Notes: generated by a model not told the origin, from the letters alone. Positions 43,414 to 53,015 are shown, counted from the stretch's first letter. The stretch is DNA of 64,000 bases from Pontixanthobacter sp. CEM42 (GCF_017812015.1 NZ_JADQTN010000001.1:908501-972500); one strand, 5' to 3'. Program-made: numbers and translations.

Positions 43414-44043
43414 TCAAATACCTTCTTTTGCTTTCCTGAGTAAGTAGGGCAGCACAGACTCAGTTTTGAGTGAATCGAAACTCAATTTGTAACGAACGCT
43501 GTCATTGCCCCAAATGCAATGTGCTTCGCCGGGCCGGTTCATGCTGCAAAAAATGCCCAGCTCGCGATTTACATACCGTGCGCGAAGCAGTGGCATGTTC
43601 AGTAGCGTATCGTATCCGAACTTTTTGCCAGAAGCGTACATGCTGTAGCCGGTCACAGCAGGAAATGACTCAGCCTCTTTCTGATACTTCTTTTTCGCCG
43701 TTTTTTCCGCTGCTGGCGCGTATCCAAGTTGCTGAGCGTGATGTTCTAAAGAGCCGTCCAGTGAGATGTAGCCGAGAGCACCTGTTGTTTTGCCAGACGC
43801 TCCGTCCGTGATGACCACTGCGAAACGCGCATGCGCTCCACGAGATGAAATTGGAGCCCAATCATCCGGTGTGAGCGCCGCTATCTCCTTGGTGCGATCC
43901 ACAAGGCCAATTTCCCGCGTTTCAGCAGGAGCGGGAGAATGATTGGCGCGGTTGGAGAAGGCGTCCGAATCCTCTCGTTGACTTTCTGGCGAACAGCCGG
44001 TGACCAGAGTGCACAGAGCCAACAAACAGTGATTTGGTTTCAA
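43414..44043 (-). CDS. Putative lipoprotein, function unknown
   Basis: The gene appears to start at a TTG (44043) preceded by GGGAGAGG about seven bases upstream. The 209-residue product begins MKPNHCLLALCTLVTGC, with a lipobox (LVTGC), then a low-complexity linker to about residue 50 and a globular part with RFAVVITDGASGKTTGALGY, FPAVTGYSMYASGKKFGYD and a Cys pair in GIFCSMNRPGEAHCIWGN. No family recognised. It is a single gene, 92 bases downstream of the VWA gene end on the same strand, and its 3' flank is the degraded region containing the TetR-like palindrome. TTG initiation with a good Shine-Dalgarno is unusual but acceptable. Confidence 0.6.
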   Translation of the reverse strand: MKPNHCLLALCTLVTGCSPESQREDSDAFSNRANHSPAPAETREIGLVDRTKEIAALTPDDWAPISSRGAHARFAVVITDGASGKTTGALGYISLDGSLEHHAQQLGYAPAAEKTAKKKYQKEAESFPAVTGYSMYASGKKFGYDTLLNMPLLRARYVNRELGIFCSMNRPGEAHCIWGNDSVRYKLSFDSLKTESVLPYLLRKAKEGI

Positions 44044-44135
44044 TCAACCTCTCCCAACCGAGGGTCCAAAAGTCGAAGCCTATGGTCCAATATTGTCAAG
44101 GATCGCAATCGGGAAGTTGTCCCAACTCTATCCAA

Positions 44136-45320
44136 TCAAGCCCCCTGTTTGCGGCTCAACTCCCGCATCGCGTCATCCAACCCGTCTAGCGTCAGCGGAT
44201 ACATCCGGTCATTGACCAATTGCTTCAGCATCTTGGTGCTCTGCGAGTAGTTCCACTGCTTCTCTGGCACCGGGTTTAGCCATACGGTCGCGGGATAGGT
44301 GTTTGCCACGCGCTGCATCCACACTGCGCCGGCTTCTTCATTCATATGCTCAACGCTGCCGCCTTGGTGGGTAATTTCGTACGGGCTCATTGCCGCGTCG
44401 CCCACGAAGATCACTTTGTAATCATGGCCGTATTTGTGGAGGATGTCCCAGGTATTGGTCCGTTCCTGCCAGCGGCGGCGATTGTCCTTCCACACACCTT
44501 CGTAAAGGCAGTTGTGAAAGTAGAAAAACTCCAGATTTTTGAACTCGCTATTTGCAGCACTGAATAATTCTTCGCAGAGCTTAATGAACGGATCCATCGA
44601 CCCGCCAACATCGAGAAACAGCAGCAGCTTGACCGCATTGTGCCGCTCTGGGCGCATATGGATATCGAGCCAACCTTGCTTGGCGGTTCCGTCAATCGTT
44701 GCATCCAGATCAAGCTCGTCGGCCGATCCTTCGCGTGCGAAACGGCGCAGGCGACGTAGCGCCATTTTTATGTTGCGGGTGCCGAGTTCTTTGGTGTTGT
44801 CGAGATTGGCGAATTCGCGCTTCTCCCACACCTTGATCGCTTTCTTGTGCTTACCTTCGCCGCCGATGCGGACGCCTTCAGGGTTGAAGCCCGAATTGCC
44901 GAACGGACTGGTGCCGCCAGTCCCGATCCACTTATTACCGCCTTCGTGCTTCTTTTCCTGCTCGGCGAGCCGTTCCTTCAGCGTCTCCATGATCTTGTCC
45001 CAGTCGCCAAGCTTCTCGATCTCAGCCATTTCCTCAGGCGAGAGGAATTTCTCGGCAACGGCCTTGAGCCAATCCTCGGGAATATCGACCGCATCCTGCC
45101 CGTAATCGGACAAAATGCCCTTGAAGACCTTGTTGAACACTTGATCGAACCGGTCGAGCAGGCCTTCGTCTTTCACAAAGGTCGCTCGGCTGAGATAGTA
45201 GAACGCCTCGGGCGATTGCTCGATAACATCACGATCCAGTGCTTCGAGCAGCGTCAAATGCTCCTTGAAGGATGCTTGGATACCGGCCGCGCGGAGCTCA
45301 TCTATGAAGTCGAAAAACAT
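44136..45320 (-). CDS. VWA domain-containing protein (CoxE-like)
   Basis: This 394-residue protein has an N-terminal helical domain (FFDFIDELRAAGIQASFKEH) and a C-terminal VWA domain. The MIDAS sequence is LLFLDVGGSMDPFIKLCEE near residue 228 and reads DxGxS rather than DxSxS, so one of the usual serine ligands is glycine. GDAAMSPYEI supplies the distal Asp region. CoxE-type proteins act with MoxR AAA ATPases in metal-cofactor or complex assembly. The matching MoxR-type ATPase is at 48322-49182 in the same orientation, but two chemoreceptor genes in the opposite orientation lie between them. Confidence 0.88.
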   Translation of the reverse strand: MFFDFIDELRAAGIQASFKEHLTLLEALDRDVIEQSPEAFYYLSRATFVKDEGLLDRFDQVFNKVFKGILSDYGQDAVDIPEDWLKAVAEKFLSPEEMAEIEKLGDWDKIMETLKERLAEQEKKHEGGNKWIGTGGTSPFGNSGFNPEGVRIGGEGKHKKAIKVWEKREFANLDNTKELGTRNIKMALRRLRRFAREGSADELDLDATIDGTAKQGWLDIHMRPERHNAVKLLLFLDVGGSMDPFIKLCEELFSAANSEFKNLEFFYFHNCLYEGVWKDNRRRWQERTNTWDILHKYGHDYKVIFVGDAAMSPYEITHQGGSVEHMNEEAGAVWMQRVANTYPATVWLNPVPEKQWNYSQSTKMLKQLVNDRMYPLTLDGLDDAMRELSRKQGA

Positions 45321-45456
45321 GCACGGTCCCTAACGCGCCATTTCGGGCAACGCTAGATGCGATTGTGCGACCATCTTCCGCACCAATCGTTAAAACAAAA
45401 GTAACCATATGACCCCTATGGCGGCAGCAACAGATTTTTAGGGGGCTCTGCAGCCA

Positions 45457-46863
45457 ATGAAACATGCCGTATTTGATGACGCTAACCAGCAGCAATCGAT
45501 CGATCTGATCCCGAAGAGCTGCGGTGAGGTAACCGTTGGCTGTTCTGATGTTGCCGGCATCGTTCAATCCGTCATTGAATCGTCGGAGAAGCTGCGCGCA
45601 GAACATGGTGCGTTGCAAGGCACAGTTTCGGAGCTCGAAGCCGATCAACAGAAAGTATCCGAAGCGAGCGATGAAGCGCGCTTGCTATCGGAGCGCGCGA
45701 TTGAGCGCTTGGGGCAGGGCACATCGCTGATTCAATCCTCACTCGGTCAAATCTCGGGCCTGCTGGAACTGGTCGAGACGCTTACTCAGCATGTGACCGG
45801 TTTTGCGGCAGCTATGGAGCAAGTGCGCCGCTGTTCTCAGGATATCGACCAGATTGCAGAGACCACCAACATCTTGGCGCTCAATGCCACCATTGAAGCG
45901 ATGCGTGCAGGTGATGCGGGCCGGACATTCGCGGTCGTGGCAAACGAGGTTAAGAGCCTTGCAGGCGATACGCGCCGTGCGACCGAAGAAATTAGCCGTA
46001 CCATCGATACTCTCGGCGGTGAGGCAGAGAGCGTTATCGAGCAGATCGAAAGCGGTGCTGAAGCCAGCAAGAATGCCAAAGCATCGGTGGCCCAGATAGA
46101 AGACACGATTGGCGGCGTTGCTGAACTGGTTGAAGAGGTGGATCGCCAGAACGACCAAATCGCACGGGCGACGGGCACAATCAGCGATCATGTCCACCGT
46201 GTGCAAGACGTTCTCGCGTCATTCGATAGCGCGGCCATTGCCAATGAAAACAAGCTTGAGAACGCCCATCACCGGATGCAAGATCTTGAGTTAACCGCGA
46301 GCGAAATGTTCGACGGTATCGTCAAGGCTGGCCTCTCGCCCAAAGACAGCGTGGTTGTTGAGCGGGCGCAGGCGCTGGCCAAAGAAGTCGCAGAGCGCGC
46401 CGAGAAGGCGATTGCTGCGGGTGATCTCGGCCTAGATCATCTATTCGACCAGGATTATCAGCAGATCGCGGGCAGTAATCCGCCGCGGTTCAGGACTAGC
46501 CTAACCGAATGGGCGGATGCCAATTGGCGGCCTGTCATTGATCGGGTTGTGGCTGAGGGTGCTCCGTTCATCATGTGCTCGCAGGCAGATATGAAGGGCT
46601 TCCTACCTACACATACGACAGATGCATCGCGTGAACCAACGGGCGATCTGGCGCATGACACCAAGCATTGCCGCAACGGCCGGATTTTGCTCGAAGCAGT
46701 TGATCAAAAAGCCAAGCGTAGCAACGCGCCATATATGATGGCCGTCTACCGCCAGGAAGGCGATGGCAAGAGCTACAACGTCGTGCGCAATGTGTACGTC
46801 CCGCTCTACGTGAACGGCCGCCGCTGGGGTGATTTCGAAGTCGCATATAAGTTCGACGACTAA
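45457..46863 (+). CDS. Soluble methyl-accepting chemotaxis protein with C-terminal sensor domain (copy 1)
   Basis: The 468-residue protein has no membrane helix. Residues 1-270 form an MCP coiled-coil signalling domain, with the hairpin tip [20 protein letters not shown] then [20 protein letters not shown]. From about 290 to the end is a globular domain with [28 protein letters not shown] and [19 protein letters not shown], resembling the PTH...GR.WG.F motif of MCP cytosolic sensor domains I recall from alphaproteobacteria. Placing the sensor after the signalling domain suits a cytoplasmic receptor. It is about 35 bases upstream of its tandem copy. No cheA, cheW, cheR or flagellar gene is in the window. 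Confidence 0.85.
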   Translation: MKHAVFDDANQQQSIDLIPKSCGEVTVGCSDVAGIVQSVIESSEKLRAEHGALQGTVSELEADQQKVSEASDEARLLSERAIERLGQGTSLIQSSLGQISGLLELVETLTQHVTGFAAAMEQVRRCSQDIDQIAETTNILALNATIEAMRAGDAGRTFAVVANEVKSLAGDTRRATEEISRTIDTLGGEAESVIEQIESGAEASKNAKASVAQIEDTIGGVAELVEEVDRQNDQIARATGTISDHVHRVQDVLASFDSAAIANENKLENAHHRMQDLELTASEMFDGIVKAGLSPKDSVVVERAQALAKEVAERAEKAIAAGDLGLDHLFDQDYQQIAGSNPPRFRTSLTEWADANWRPVIDRVVAEGAPFIMCSQADMKGFLPTHTTDASREPTGDLAHDTKHCRNGRILLEAVDQKAKRSNAPYMMAVYRQEGDGKSYNVVRNVYVPLYVNGRRWGDFEVAYKFDD

Positions 46864-46896
46864 GCGATTTTGACTGCAGCCGGAGGGGACAAGCTC

Positions 46897-48318
46897 TTGG
46901 AAGTTCTTCCGATTAAGGCGGCAACAACCGGTGCTGTTTCCAACATTGCTGACACTTGTGGTGAAGTCGCGCTGGTTTCGTCAGAAGTCGGCGGGATAGT
47001 GAATGCGGTGTGCCAATCATCGGAAACGCTGCGTGCCGAACATGAACTGTTGCACGAGACCATCCGGCGTTTGGAAGAAGATCAAAGTAAGGTCGCAGAT
47101 GCATGCGATGAATCTCAACTGCTTTCCGAAAAAGCAATCAATAAGCTGCAGTCAGGGACTGCTCTTATCAGCTCTTCATTGGGTCAAATCGGACAGCTTG
47201 TTGAGCTGGTTGACTCGCTGACGCGCCATGTCACGGGTTTTGCAGCGGCAATGGAGCAAGTGCGCAAAAGTGCCGGCGACATTAACCAGATTGCCGAGAC
47301 CACCAATATTCTCGCACTAAATGCATCGATCGAGGCCATGCGGGCCGGCGATACAGGCCGGACTTTCGCCGTGGTGGCCAATGAGGTAAAGCAATTGGCC
47401 AGTGAGACGAGACGGGCGACTGATGAAATTTACAGGACGGTGGACGATCTCGACCGGAACGCCAGCAATGTGGTTTCACAGATTGGCAACAGCTCCGAAG
47501 CCAGTGGAAGCGCCAAATCATCGATCAACAGCATCGCAGATACGATCAATGGCGTCGTTGAACTCGTCGATGAAGTGGGTAAGCAAAACGAGCAGATAGC
47601 CGGTGCCGCGGGTACTATCGATACGCACAGTGCCGGTCTTGGGTCAGCCCTGACACAGTTCACCTCTGCCACGCTGGAGAACGAGTCAAAACTGAGCGAC
47701 GCCAGCCGTTATGTCACTAGCCTCGAAGACACTGCCAGTGGACTATTTGATCGTGTGGTCCATGCAGATCTGGCCGCAGACGATAGCCGGATAGTTGAGA
47801 TCGCACGTGAGTATGCGTCGCAAATATCGGATGCAGCGCAAGCCGGTTTAGAATCCGGAATCGTGAAGAAATCCGATTTCTTCGATGATGACTACCAACT
47901 TGTTGACGGCACCAATCCAGAACAGTTCAGAACCCGCTTATCGGACTGGGCGGATGATCACTGGCGCCCCATTCTTGATGCTTGCCTTGCAATGGGCCGC
48001 CCCATCAAGATGCTGGCAGTATCCGACCGTAACGGCTTCTTTCCAACGCACGTCTCGGAGCGCTCGCTCAAACCCACCGGCGATATCAGGCATGATACGC
48101 TCTATTGTCGCAACGGCCGAATAATGTTTGGACCGTCCGAAAAGCGTGCGAAAGCGAACAACGCGCCGTACATGATGGCAGCGCATCGACAAGAAGGTGA
48201 CGGCGTCGATTTCTACATCGTCCGCACGATCTATATGCCACTCTATGTCGATGATACCCGTTGGGGCGATCTCGAACTCGCGTATATTCTTGACGACAGC
48301 GCTTGGCCGAAAGCCTAG
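46897..48318 (+). CDS. Soluble methyl-accepting chemotaxis protein with C-terminal sensor domain (copy 2)
   Basis: The start is placed at the TTG 46897, which has GGAGGGG eight bases upstream and makes the product (473 residues) line up with copy 1 from the first conserved block (CGEV at residue 22 in both). A TTG further upstream at 46870 would add nine residues before the same frame. The signalling tip [20 protein letters not shown] and the sensor motifs SDRNGFFPTH, RHDTLYCRNGRIM and IYMPLYVDDTRWGDLELAY match copy 1. The two are tandem duplicates that have diverged substantially in the N-terminal coiled coil, so the duplication is not recent. Confidence 0.85.
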   Translation: MEVLPIKAATTGAVSNIADTCGEVALVSSEVGGIVNAVCQSSETLRAEHELLHETIRRLEEDQSKVADACDESQLLSEKAINKLQSGTALISSSLGQIGQLVELVDSLTRHVTGFAAAMEQVRKSAGDINQIAETTNILALNASIEAMRAGDTGRTFAVVANEVKQLASETRRATDEIYRTVDDLDRNASNVVSQIGNSSEASGSAKSSINSIADTINGVVELVDEVGKQNEQIAGAAGTIDTHSAGLGSALTQFTSATLENESKLSDASRYVTSLEDTASGLFDRVVHADLAADDSRIVEIAREYASQISDAAQAGLESGIVKKSDFFDDDYQLVDGTNPEQFRTRLSDWADDHWRPILDACLAMGRPIKMLAVSDRNGFFPTHVSERSLKPTGDIRHDTLYCRNGRIMFGPSEKRAKANNAPYMMAAHRQEGDGVDFYIVRTIYMPLYVDDTRWGDLELAYILDDSAWPKA

Positions 48319-48321
48319 TTT

Positions 48322-49182
48322 CTACGTCTGACGGCGTGACATAAAGGCCAGCCGTTCGAACAGCATCACGTCCTGCTCGTTCTTCAGCAGCGCACCGTGG
48401 AGCGGCGGGATCGCTTTGCTCGGATCTTTGTCTTGCAACACTTCGAGCGGCATATCTTCGTTGAGAAGCAGTTTCAGCCAATCGAGCAGTTCTGATGTAC
48501 TCGGCTTTTTCTTCAAGCCGGGCACGTCGCGAATTTCGTAGAACACGTCCATCGCCTTGCTCACGAGCATCTTCTGGATACCGGGATGATGCACTTCGAT
48601 GATTGAGCGCATTGTGTCGCGGTCAGGAAACTTAATGTAGTGGAAGAAGCAGCGGCGCAGGAATGCGTCTGGCAGCTCTTTCTCGTTGTTCGAGGTAATC
48701 ACCACAATTGGACGTTCTTTGGCCGAAATGCGTTCCTGTGTTTCGTAGACATCGAAGCTCATCCGGTCGAGTTCTTGCAGCAGATCATTCGGGAACTCGA
48801 TGTCGGCCTTGTCGATCTCATCAATCAGCAGAACAGGCAGTTGCTCAGAGGTGAAAGCCTCCCACAATTTACCCTTCTTGATGTAGTTGCGAATGTCGTG
48901 AACGCGCTCTTCGCCGAGCTGGCCGTCGCGCAAGCGCGCAACCGCATCATATTCATACAAACCTTGCTGCGCTTTCGTGGTCGATTTGACGTTCCACTCG
49001 ATCAACGGCGCGCCAACGGCTTTGGCGATCTCATGGGCCAGCACGGTTTTACCCGTGCCTGGTTCACCCTTTACCAAAAGCGGACGGCGCAGCGTAACCG
49101 CGGCATCAACCGCAACTTTTAGGTCATCGGTTGCGATATAGTCTTGGGTGCCGTCAAAACGCTTTGGAGCCTGATCTGTCAT
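48322..49182 (-). CDS. MoxR-family AAA+ ATPase
   Basis: The 286-residue protein has Walker A GEPGTGKTVLAHEIA (about residues 38-52), Walker B VLLIDEIDKADIEF, sensor 1 VVITSNNEKELPDAFLRRCF with the arginine finger nearby, and the lid-domain segment TSELLDWLKLLLNEDM. The ends match the MoxR group that partners with CoxE-type VWA proteins in metal-centre or macromolecule maturation. It ends three bases after the end of the second chemoreceptor (convergent) and its natural partner, the VWA protein, is at 44136-45320 beyond both receptors. Confidence 0.9.
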   Translation of the reverse strand: MTDQAPKRFDGTQDYIATDDLKVAVDAAVTLRRPLLVKGEPGTGKTVLAHEIAKAVGAPLIEWNVKSTTKAQQGLYEYDAVARLRDGQLGEERVHDIRNYIKKGKLWEAFTSEQLPVLLIDEIDKADIEFPNDLLQELDRMSFDVYETQERISAKERPIVVITSNNEKELPDAFLRRCFFHYIKFPDRDTMRSIIEVHHPGIQKMLVSKAMDVFYEIRDVPGLKKKPSTSELLDWLKLLLNEDMPLEVLQDKDPSKAIPPLHGALLKNEQDVMLFERLAFMSRRQT

Positions 49183-49266
49183 GGGTTTTCCTGTGCAACT
49201 GATACTTTACGTGCGCGTTAAGCAAGTCAGCGCGTCAGGGCAAGAGTAAGCTGCGCTTGGAACACA

Positions 49267-50556
49267 TTACCCTGCAAGCGCGATCAGTCGCTGTGCCAGG
49301 GCATTTAATGCCGCTTCATCAACGTTAGCCTCGGGATTGTTCCAGCTGAGCGAGAGCATAAGCCATTCGCCCGCCTTGTCCTGCAGCAACCAAGTCAGGT
49401 TCAGGACACCGGGTTCTGACCCGCCTTTATAGCCGACATAGTCCCACTTTTGCGTGATCGGGCCAGGAAGTGCAGGGCTGATGCCCATAATGTCGCGAGC
49501 AGTCGGATCGGATAGATCGACAATCCGGCCAAGTAATTTTTGCAAGTCCTGTCCGCTGGCAAACCATTCTACTGTATTGATGGCGGTTGGCTCGACGAAA
49601 CGGGGCGGGGTGATCTTGGTCGGGTCACCGCCGACGTCATCCTCGAAATCTGCAAGGATAAAGCGCTGCGTATCTTCGTCCGCCGCAATGTATTTGGCCA
49701 GGTTTCCCGGGCTACCCTTGAGCCCGAACATCTGGAGAGTGCTCAGGAATGGCAATGTACGATCCGGATCAGAATGTCCGCTTGCTCGCAGCTCCGCTTC
49801 AACTGCATCGCGCCCGACTTCATACAGGAGCATATCGGTCGCAGTGTTGTCGCTGATCGTGATCATCATCGTCGCGAGCGTCTGCAGCGTCACCGGCGCG
49901 CCCTTGGGCCAGTTCTGCATCCTGCCGCTCGGAAAGGACCGACGATCGAGCTCAAGCACATCGCTCCAATTTCGCTCACCGGCCTCTATCGACTTGGCGA
50001 GAGCAGACAAAATGTAGAGCTTGAATGTTGATCCGATCGCATATTGCTTGTCTTGGTTGAGAGCCAAAGTCGGCGCAGCGGAACCGTCCAGTTTTGCGAA
50101 AAGTACGCCGATATTGCCGGGAAGCGCTTCCAGCTCCGCTCTGACCTTCTCCAATGAGTCATCGAGCGTCTCCACATTGGTGATACGCATTCCGTCGATT
50201 AAATGGGGTTCTGCCTGCTCGATACTCAAGGCTATGGTCACCAGCGCTTTCTCGAAGCGCAGCACGGCATTGCCGGTCGACGCGTCGACCGATGCGACAC
50301 TGTCGACGCCCTGCATCGCGCCATGTTGAGCAATTAGCTGCGCCGAGATCGCCTTAAGTTGTGGCGGTGGAACCGCTGCCAGCAGGACCGGTGCGAAGAT
50401 GTCTTCCGGCTCTTTAGTGCCCGCGATTACCTCTGCGGCATCGTCAGCGCGCATCTCCAACGGTGATTGTGCCGCTTCTTGTGCCGAAGCTGCGCTAGGC
50501 AGTGATACCACAGGAAGGGCAAGAGCGAGGCAGATAGGGGCAAAACGAGAAATCAT
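49267..50556 (-). CDS. Serine hydrolase, class A beta-lactamase-like, exported
   Basis: The 429-residue protein has a signal peptide (ICLALALPVVSLPSAASA). Residues about 30-130 form an N-terminal domain of NTF2-like appearance; the rest is a class A beta-lactamase-type fold with active-site motifs STFK at 176-179, SDN at 235-237 and KGG in WDYVGYKGGSEPGVL near residue 390. The triad supports a penicilloyl-type serine hydrolase, but the extra N-terminal domain, the size and the absence of a loop matching the class A omega-loop argue against a resistance enzyme. It follows the sigma factor/partner pair on the same strand. Confidence 0.85.
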   Translation of the reverse strand: MISRFAPICLALALPVVSLPSAASAQEAAQSPLEMRADDAAEVIAGTKEPEDIFAPVLLAAVPPPQLKAISAQLIAQHGAMQGVDSVASVDASTGNAVLRFEKALVTIALSIEQAEPHLIDGMRITNVETLDDSLEKVRAELEALPGNIGVLFAKLDGSAAPTLALNQDKQYAIGSTFKLYILSALAKSIEAGERNWSDVLELDRRSFPSGRMQNWPKGAPVTLQTLATMMITISDNTATDMLLYEVGRDAVEAELRASGHSDPDRTLPFLSTLQMFGLKGSPGNLAKYIAADEDTQRFILADFEDDVGGDPTKITPPRFVEPTAINTVEWFASGQDLQKLLGRIVDLSDPTARDIMGISPALPGPITQKWDYVGYKGGSEPGVLNLTWLLQDKAGEWLMLSLSWNNPEANVDEAALNALAQRLIALAG

Positions 50557-50604
50557 AGTGAAGTTCCTTATCGAGGAAGGTTCTGTGCGTCGCGCGATCT
50601 GGAA

Positions 50605-51186
50605 TCAAGCGCTTACGAGCCGATCCATTTCGGCAATCTTGTCGGAAAGTGTCCTCGCTGCTCGCCGGTTGAGCCAGATCACACCGGCAAGAATTGCGCC
50701 TACGAATAGCGCCGGAATGAAAAGACCCACCATTGCGGCCAGCCATCCGGCAGTTTCCGCTGTCATGATCGCCATCGCAACAATTGCCAGCAGCAGGCCT
50801 GGAACCAGCGGTCCGACATACCACTTTGCGACTGACTGCAGCGCCTCCCTTTGATGCACCATCTGCGCACGTAAATGGCTGTGACAATCCGTTTCCGGTG
50901 AACGCACCAGATTGGATGCCAAGCGGCGCAGATTGACCATCACGACGATGTTGCCTGCGATCAACGTCAACCAACTTGCCGTGACCAGATATTCGCCTGC
51001 ATTAGCACTGAGCCATGCGACCCATCCGAACACGGCAATGACGAGTAGGCCCGCAGTATATTCGATGATATTCCGGCGGCGGATCTTCCTTTCAAACTGC
51101 GTAAGGCGCATGGTGCTCTCCGTTGGCTGCGTGAACGTTGCGTTAGTTTCGAGGGCGCCCCACTGGGCGATTGGGAAATCACTCAT
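50605..51186 (-). CDS. Membrane protein cotranslated with ECF sigma factor, possible anti-sigma factor
   Basis: The ATG at 51186 lies eight bases inside the sigma gene, so the two are coupled. The 193 residues have a 45-residue cytoplasmic part (TQPTESTMRLTQFERKIRRR) and four membrane helices (IIEYTAGLLVIAVFGWVAWL, TASWLTLIAGNIVVMVNL, GPLVPGLLLAIVAMAIMTAE and LAAMVGLFIPALFVGAILAG). There is no HxxxCxxC zinc motif of the classic ZAS anti-sigma domain; the only Cys/His cluster is in a loop (TDCHSHLRAQ). It could still bind the sigma factor through the charged start. Position is the main evidence for an anti-sigma role. Confidence 0.55.
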   Translation of the reverse strand: MSDFPIAQWGALETNATFTQPTESTMRLTQFERKIRRRNIIEYTAGLLVIAVFGWVAWLSANAGEYLVTASWLTLIAGNIVVMVNLRRLASNLVRSPETDCHSHLRAQMVHQREALQSVAKWYVGPLVPGLLLAIVAMAIMTAETAGWLAAMVGLFIPALFVGAILAGVIWLNRRAARTLSDKIAEMDRLVSA

Positions 51187-51706
51187 GGTCTGCTCCTGTC
51201 GGTTCGGGCTGTTCAAATTCCTTTGTCAGCATGGATTTAATCCGGTGAATCCGGACATTGATTGCGTTCAGATTTATGCCGGTTATCTCGGCAATTTCTT
51301 TTCCGCTTTGACCCTCGAGCCATAGCAATATAACTTGAGCATCAACCGCTGGCAGCTGTCGGATCAGCGCGTGGATGCGTGCAATGGCGTGATTTTCCGC
51401 CGCTTCATCTTCAGCGTCGCCCGCTATCGGTAAATCTTCAATTTCGTCGAGCGCTACGGCATCTGGGCGCCTGGTCGTGCTGCCAATATGGTCGGCGGCA
51501 ACATTGTGCGCCACGCGGTAAACCCACGTTGATAGTGCGCACTTGCCGTCGAACCGGGCGAAGCTGCGCCAAAGCTCGCAATGGATGTCTTGCTCCAGAT
51601 CGCGCGCCTTTTCCTGATCACGTTCCATCGCGCGGGCCAAACGGGCAATGGCGGGCGCAAACTCGGCGTCCGCCTGTTTGTAGAGTGTGTTCTGATCCCC
51701 GCTCAT
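51179..51706 (-). CDS. ECF-type RNA polymerase sigma factor
   Basis: The 175-residue protein has region 2 ([20 protein letters not shown], then [20 protein letters not shown]) and region 4 ([20 protein letters not shown], then [20 protein letters not shown]) with the linker between. The start ATG (51706) is clear. It is cotranslated with the membrane protein downstream through an ATGAGTGA overlap. The target promoters are not evident. The 104 bases to the divergent hydrolase–OsmC gene are AT-rich and could hold the sigma operon's own promoter, but no clear hexamers were picked. Confidence 0.9.
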   Translation of the reverse strand: MSGDQNTLYKQADAEFAPAIARLARAMERDQEKARDLEQDIHCELWRSFARFDGKCALSTWVYRVAHNVAADHIGSTTRRPDAVALDEIEDLPIAGDAEDEAAENHAIARIHALIRQLPAVDAQVILLWLEGQSGKEIAEITGINLNAINVRIHRIKSMLTKEFEQPEPTGADHE

Positions 51707-51810
51707 ATTCCTTTAGTGGACGAGCAAGCGATTTTCTTACAGCATGTACGAAACTTTTTTGTCTTCCCGAGCGAAAAACTGATCAAACAACCCTTTTGAA
51801 AGTTCCAGAA

Positions 51811-53015
51811 ATGCCCACCGAGACTGTCACCATCACTGCCGCGGCAGGACACATTCTGTCCGGATCGTTGGAGCTACCAACCGGCCTGGTGCGCGGCGGC
51901 GCCTTGTTTGCGCATTGCTTCACCTGCACCAAGCAGAGTAGGGCGGCGATAGCTACGGCTCGGGCGCTGGCATCGCATGGGATCGCCACGCTGCGGTTTG
52001 ATTTCACAGGATTAGGCGGAAGCGAAGGCGATTCGGCCGTGCAGGCTTTGCCACCGACGTGTCTGATTTAGTGGCTGCTGCGCAGAACCTGCTCGATCGG
52101 TTTGGATCAAAGATACTTCTGGTCGGGCACAGCCTCGGCGGTGCGGCTGTTCTGGCAGCTGCAGACGATCTGGGGTTCGAGCATGTCGCCGGTATCGCAA
52201 CCATTGCCGCTCCGTCCGATGTGCCGCATGCGCTGGAACGGATCGACGGCGATATCGCGGCGATTAAGGCGCAAGGGCAGGGTGAAGTCACGATTGGCGG
52301 TCGTCCGTTCTCCCTCAGCCGTGATTTTATCGAGCGGACCGAGGAAGCCAACCTGCTCAGCGAAGTCGAGCGACTGCGTGCGCCCATCTTGATCATGCAT
52401 TCACCAACTGACGCGATTGTCGGTATCGAGCACGCAAGCAAACTGTTCGGCGCGGCCAAGCACCCTAAGAGTTTTGTGAGCCTCGACGGCGCAGATCACC
52501 TGCTACTGAAAGAGGATGATGCCCAGTTTGCCGCCGCAATGATCGCAAGCTGGGCAGACCGCTATCTGCCAGAACGCGATGACACTCTGGCGCCAGAAGA
52601 CGGCGTGATCGTCCGTACCGGCCATGGGAAATTCGGAACTGAAGTCCACACAAGCAGTCATCGTTTCGTAGCCGACGAACCTACATCATATGGCGGCGAT
52701 AACACCGGACCAACACCTTACGACTTGCTTTTGGCAGCGCTTGGTACCTGCACTGCAATGACCATGAAAATGTATGCCGACCGCAAAGGCATGGCCTTCG
52801 AAGGCACCACTATCCACGTGACTCACGAACGCAATCACGAGGAGGATTTAGGTCACGAAATGGAAGAGGACGGCATGGAAGTCCAAGCGCTCCACCGCGC
52901 GATCGAAATCCATGGCGATCTAAGCGATGAGGAGCGCGTGAAACTAATCGCTATCGCCGATAAGTGCCCGGTGCATAAAACGCTGGAAGGGCATTTGCAT
53001 ATTCATACGGAATGA
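51811..53015 (+). pseudogene. Bifunctional alpha/beta hydrolase–OsmC family protein, frameshifted
   Basis: The gene should encode one protein of about 400 residues: [20 protein letters not shown], then the hydrolase and finally an OsmC domain (LAALGTCTAMTMKMYADRKG, and HEMEEDGMEVQALHRAIEIH). The first frame runs to a stop at 52069-52071; the rest continues in another frame from about 52035. Removing one T from an expected GATTTCGGCC run at 52030-52036 (it reads GATTCGGCC) accounts for the break. Both domains are otherwise well conserved, including the hydrolase nucleophile motif GHSLGGAA. A GTG at 52059 could restart the downstream part. It may be a real null or a sequencing error. Confidence 0.8.

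Noticed and set aside
49267-50556. Serine hydrolase as an antibiotic-resistance beta-lactamase
   Set aside because: The catalytic motifs are class A-like, but the extra N-terminal domain, size and genomic context (ECF sigma locus, no mobile element) do not support resistance function.
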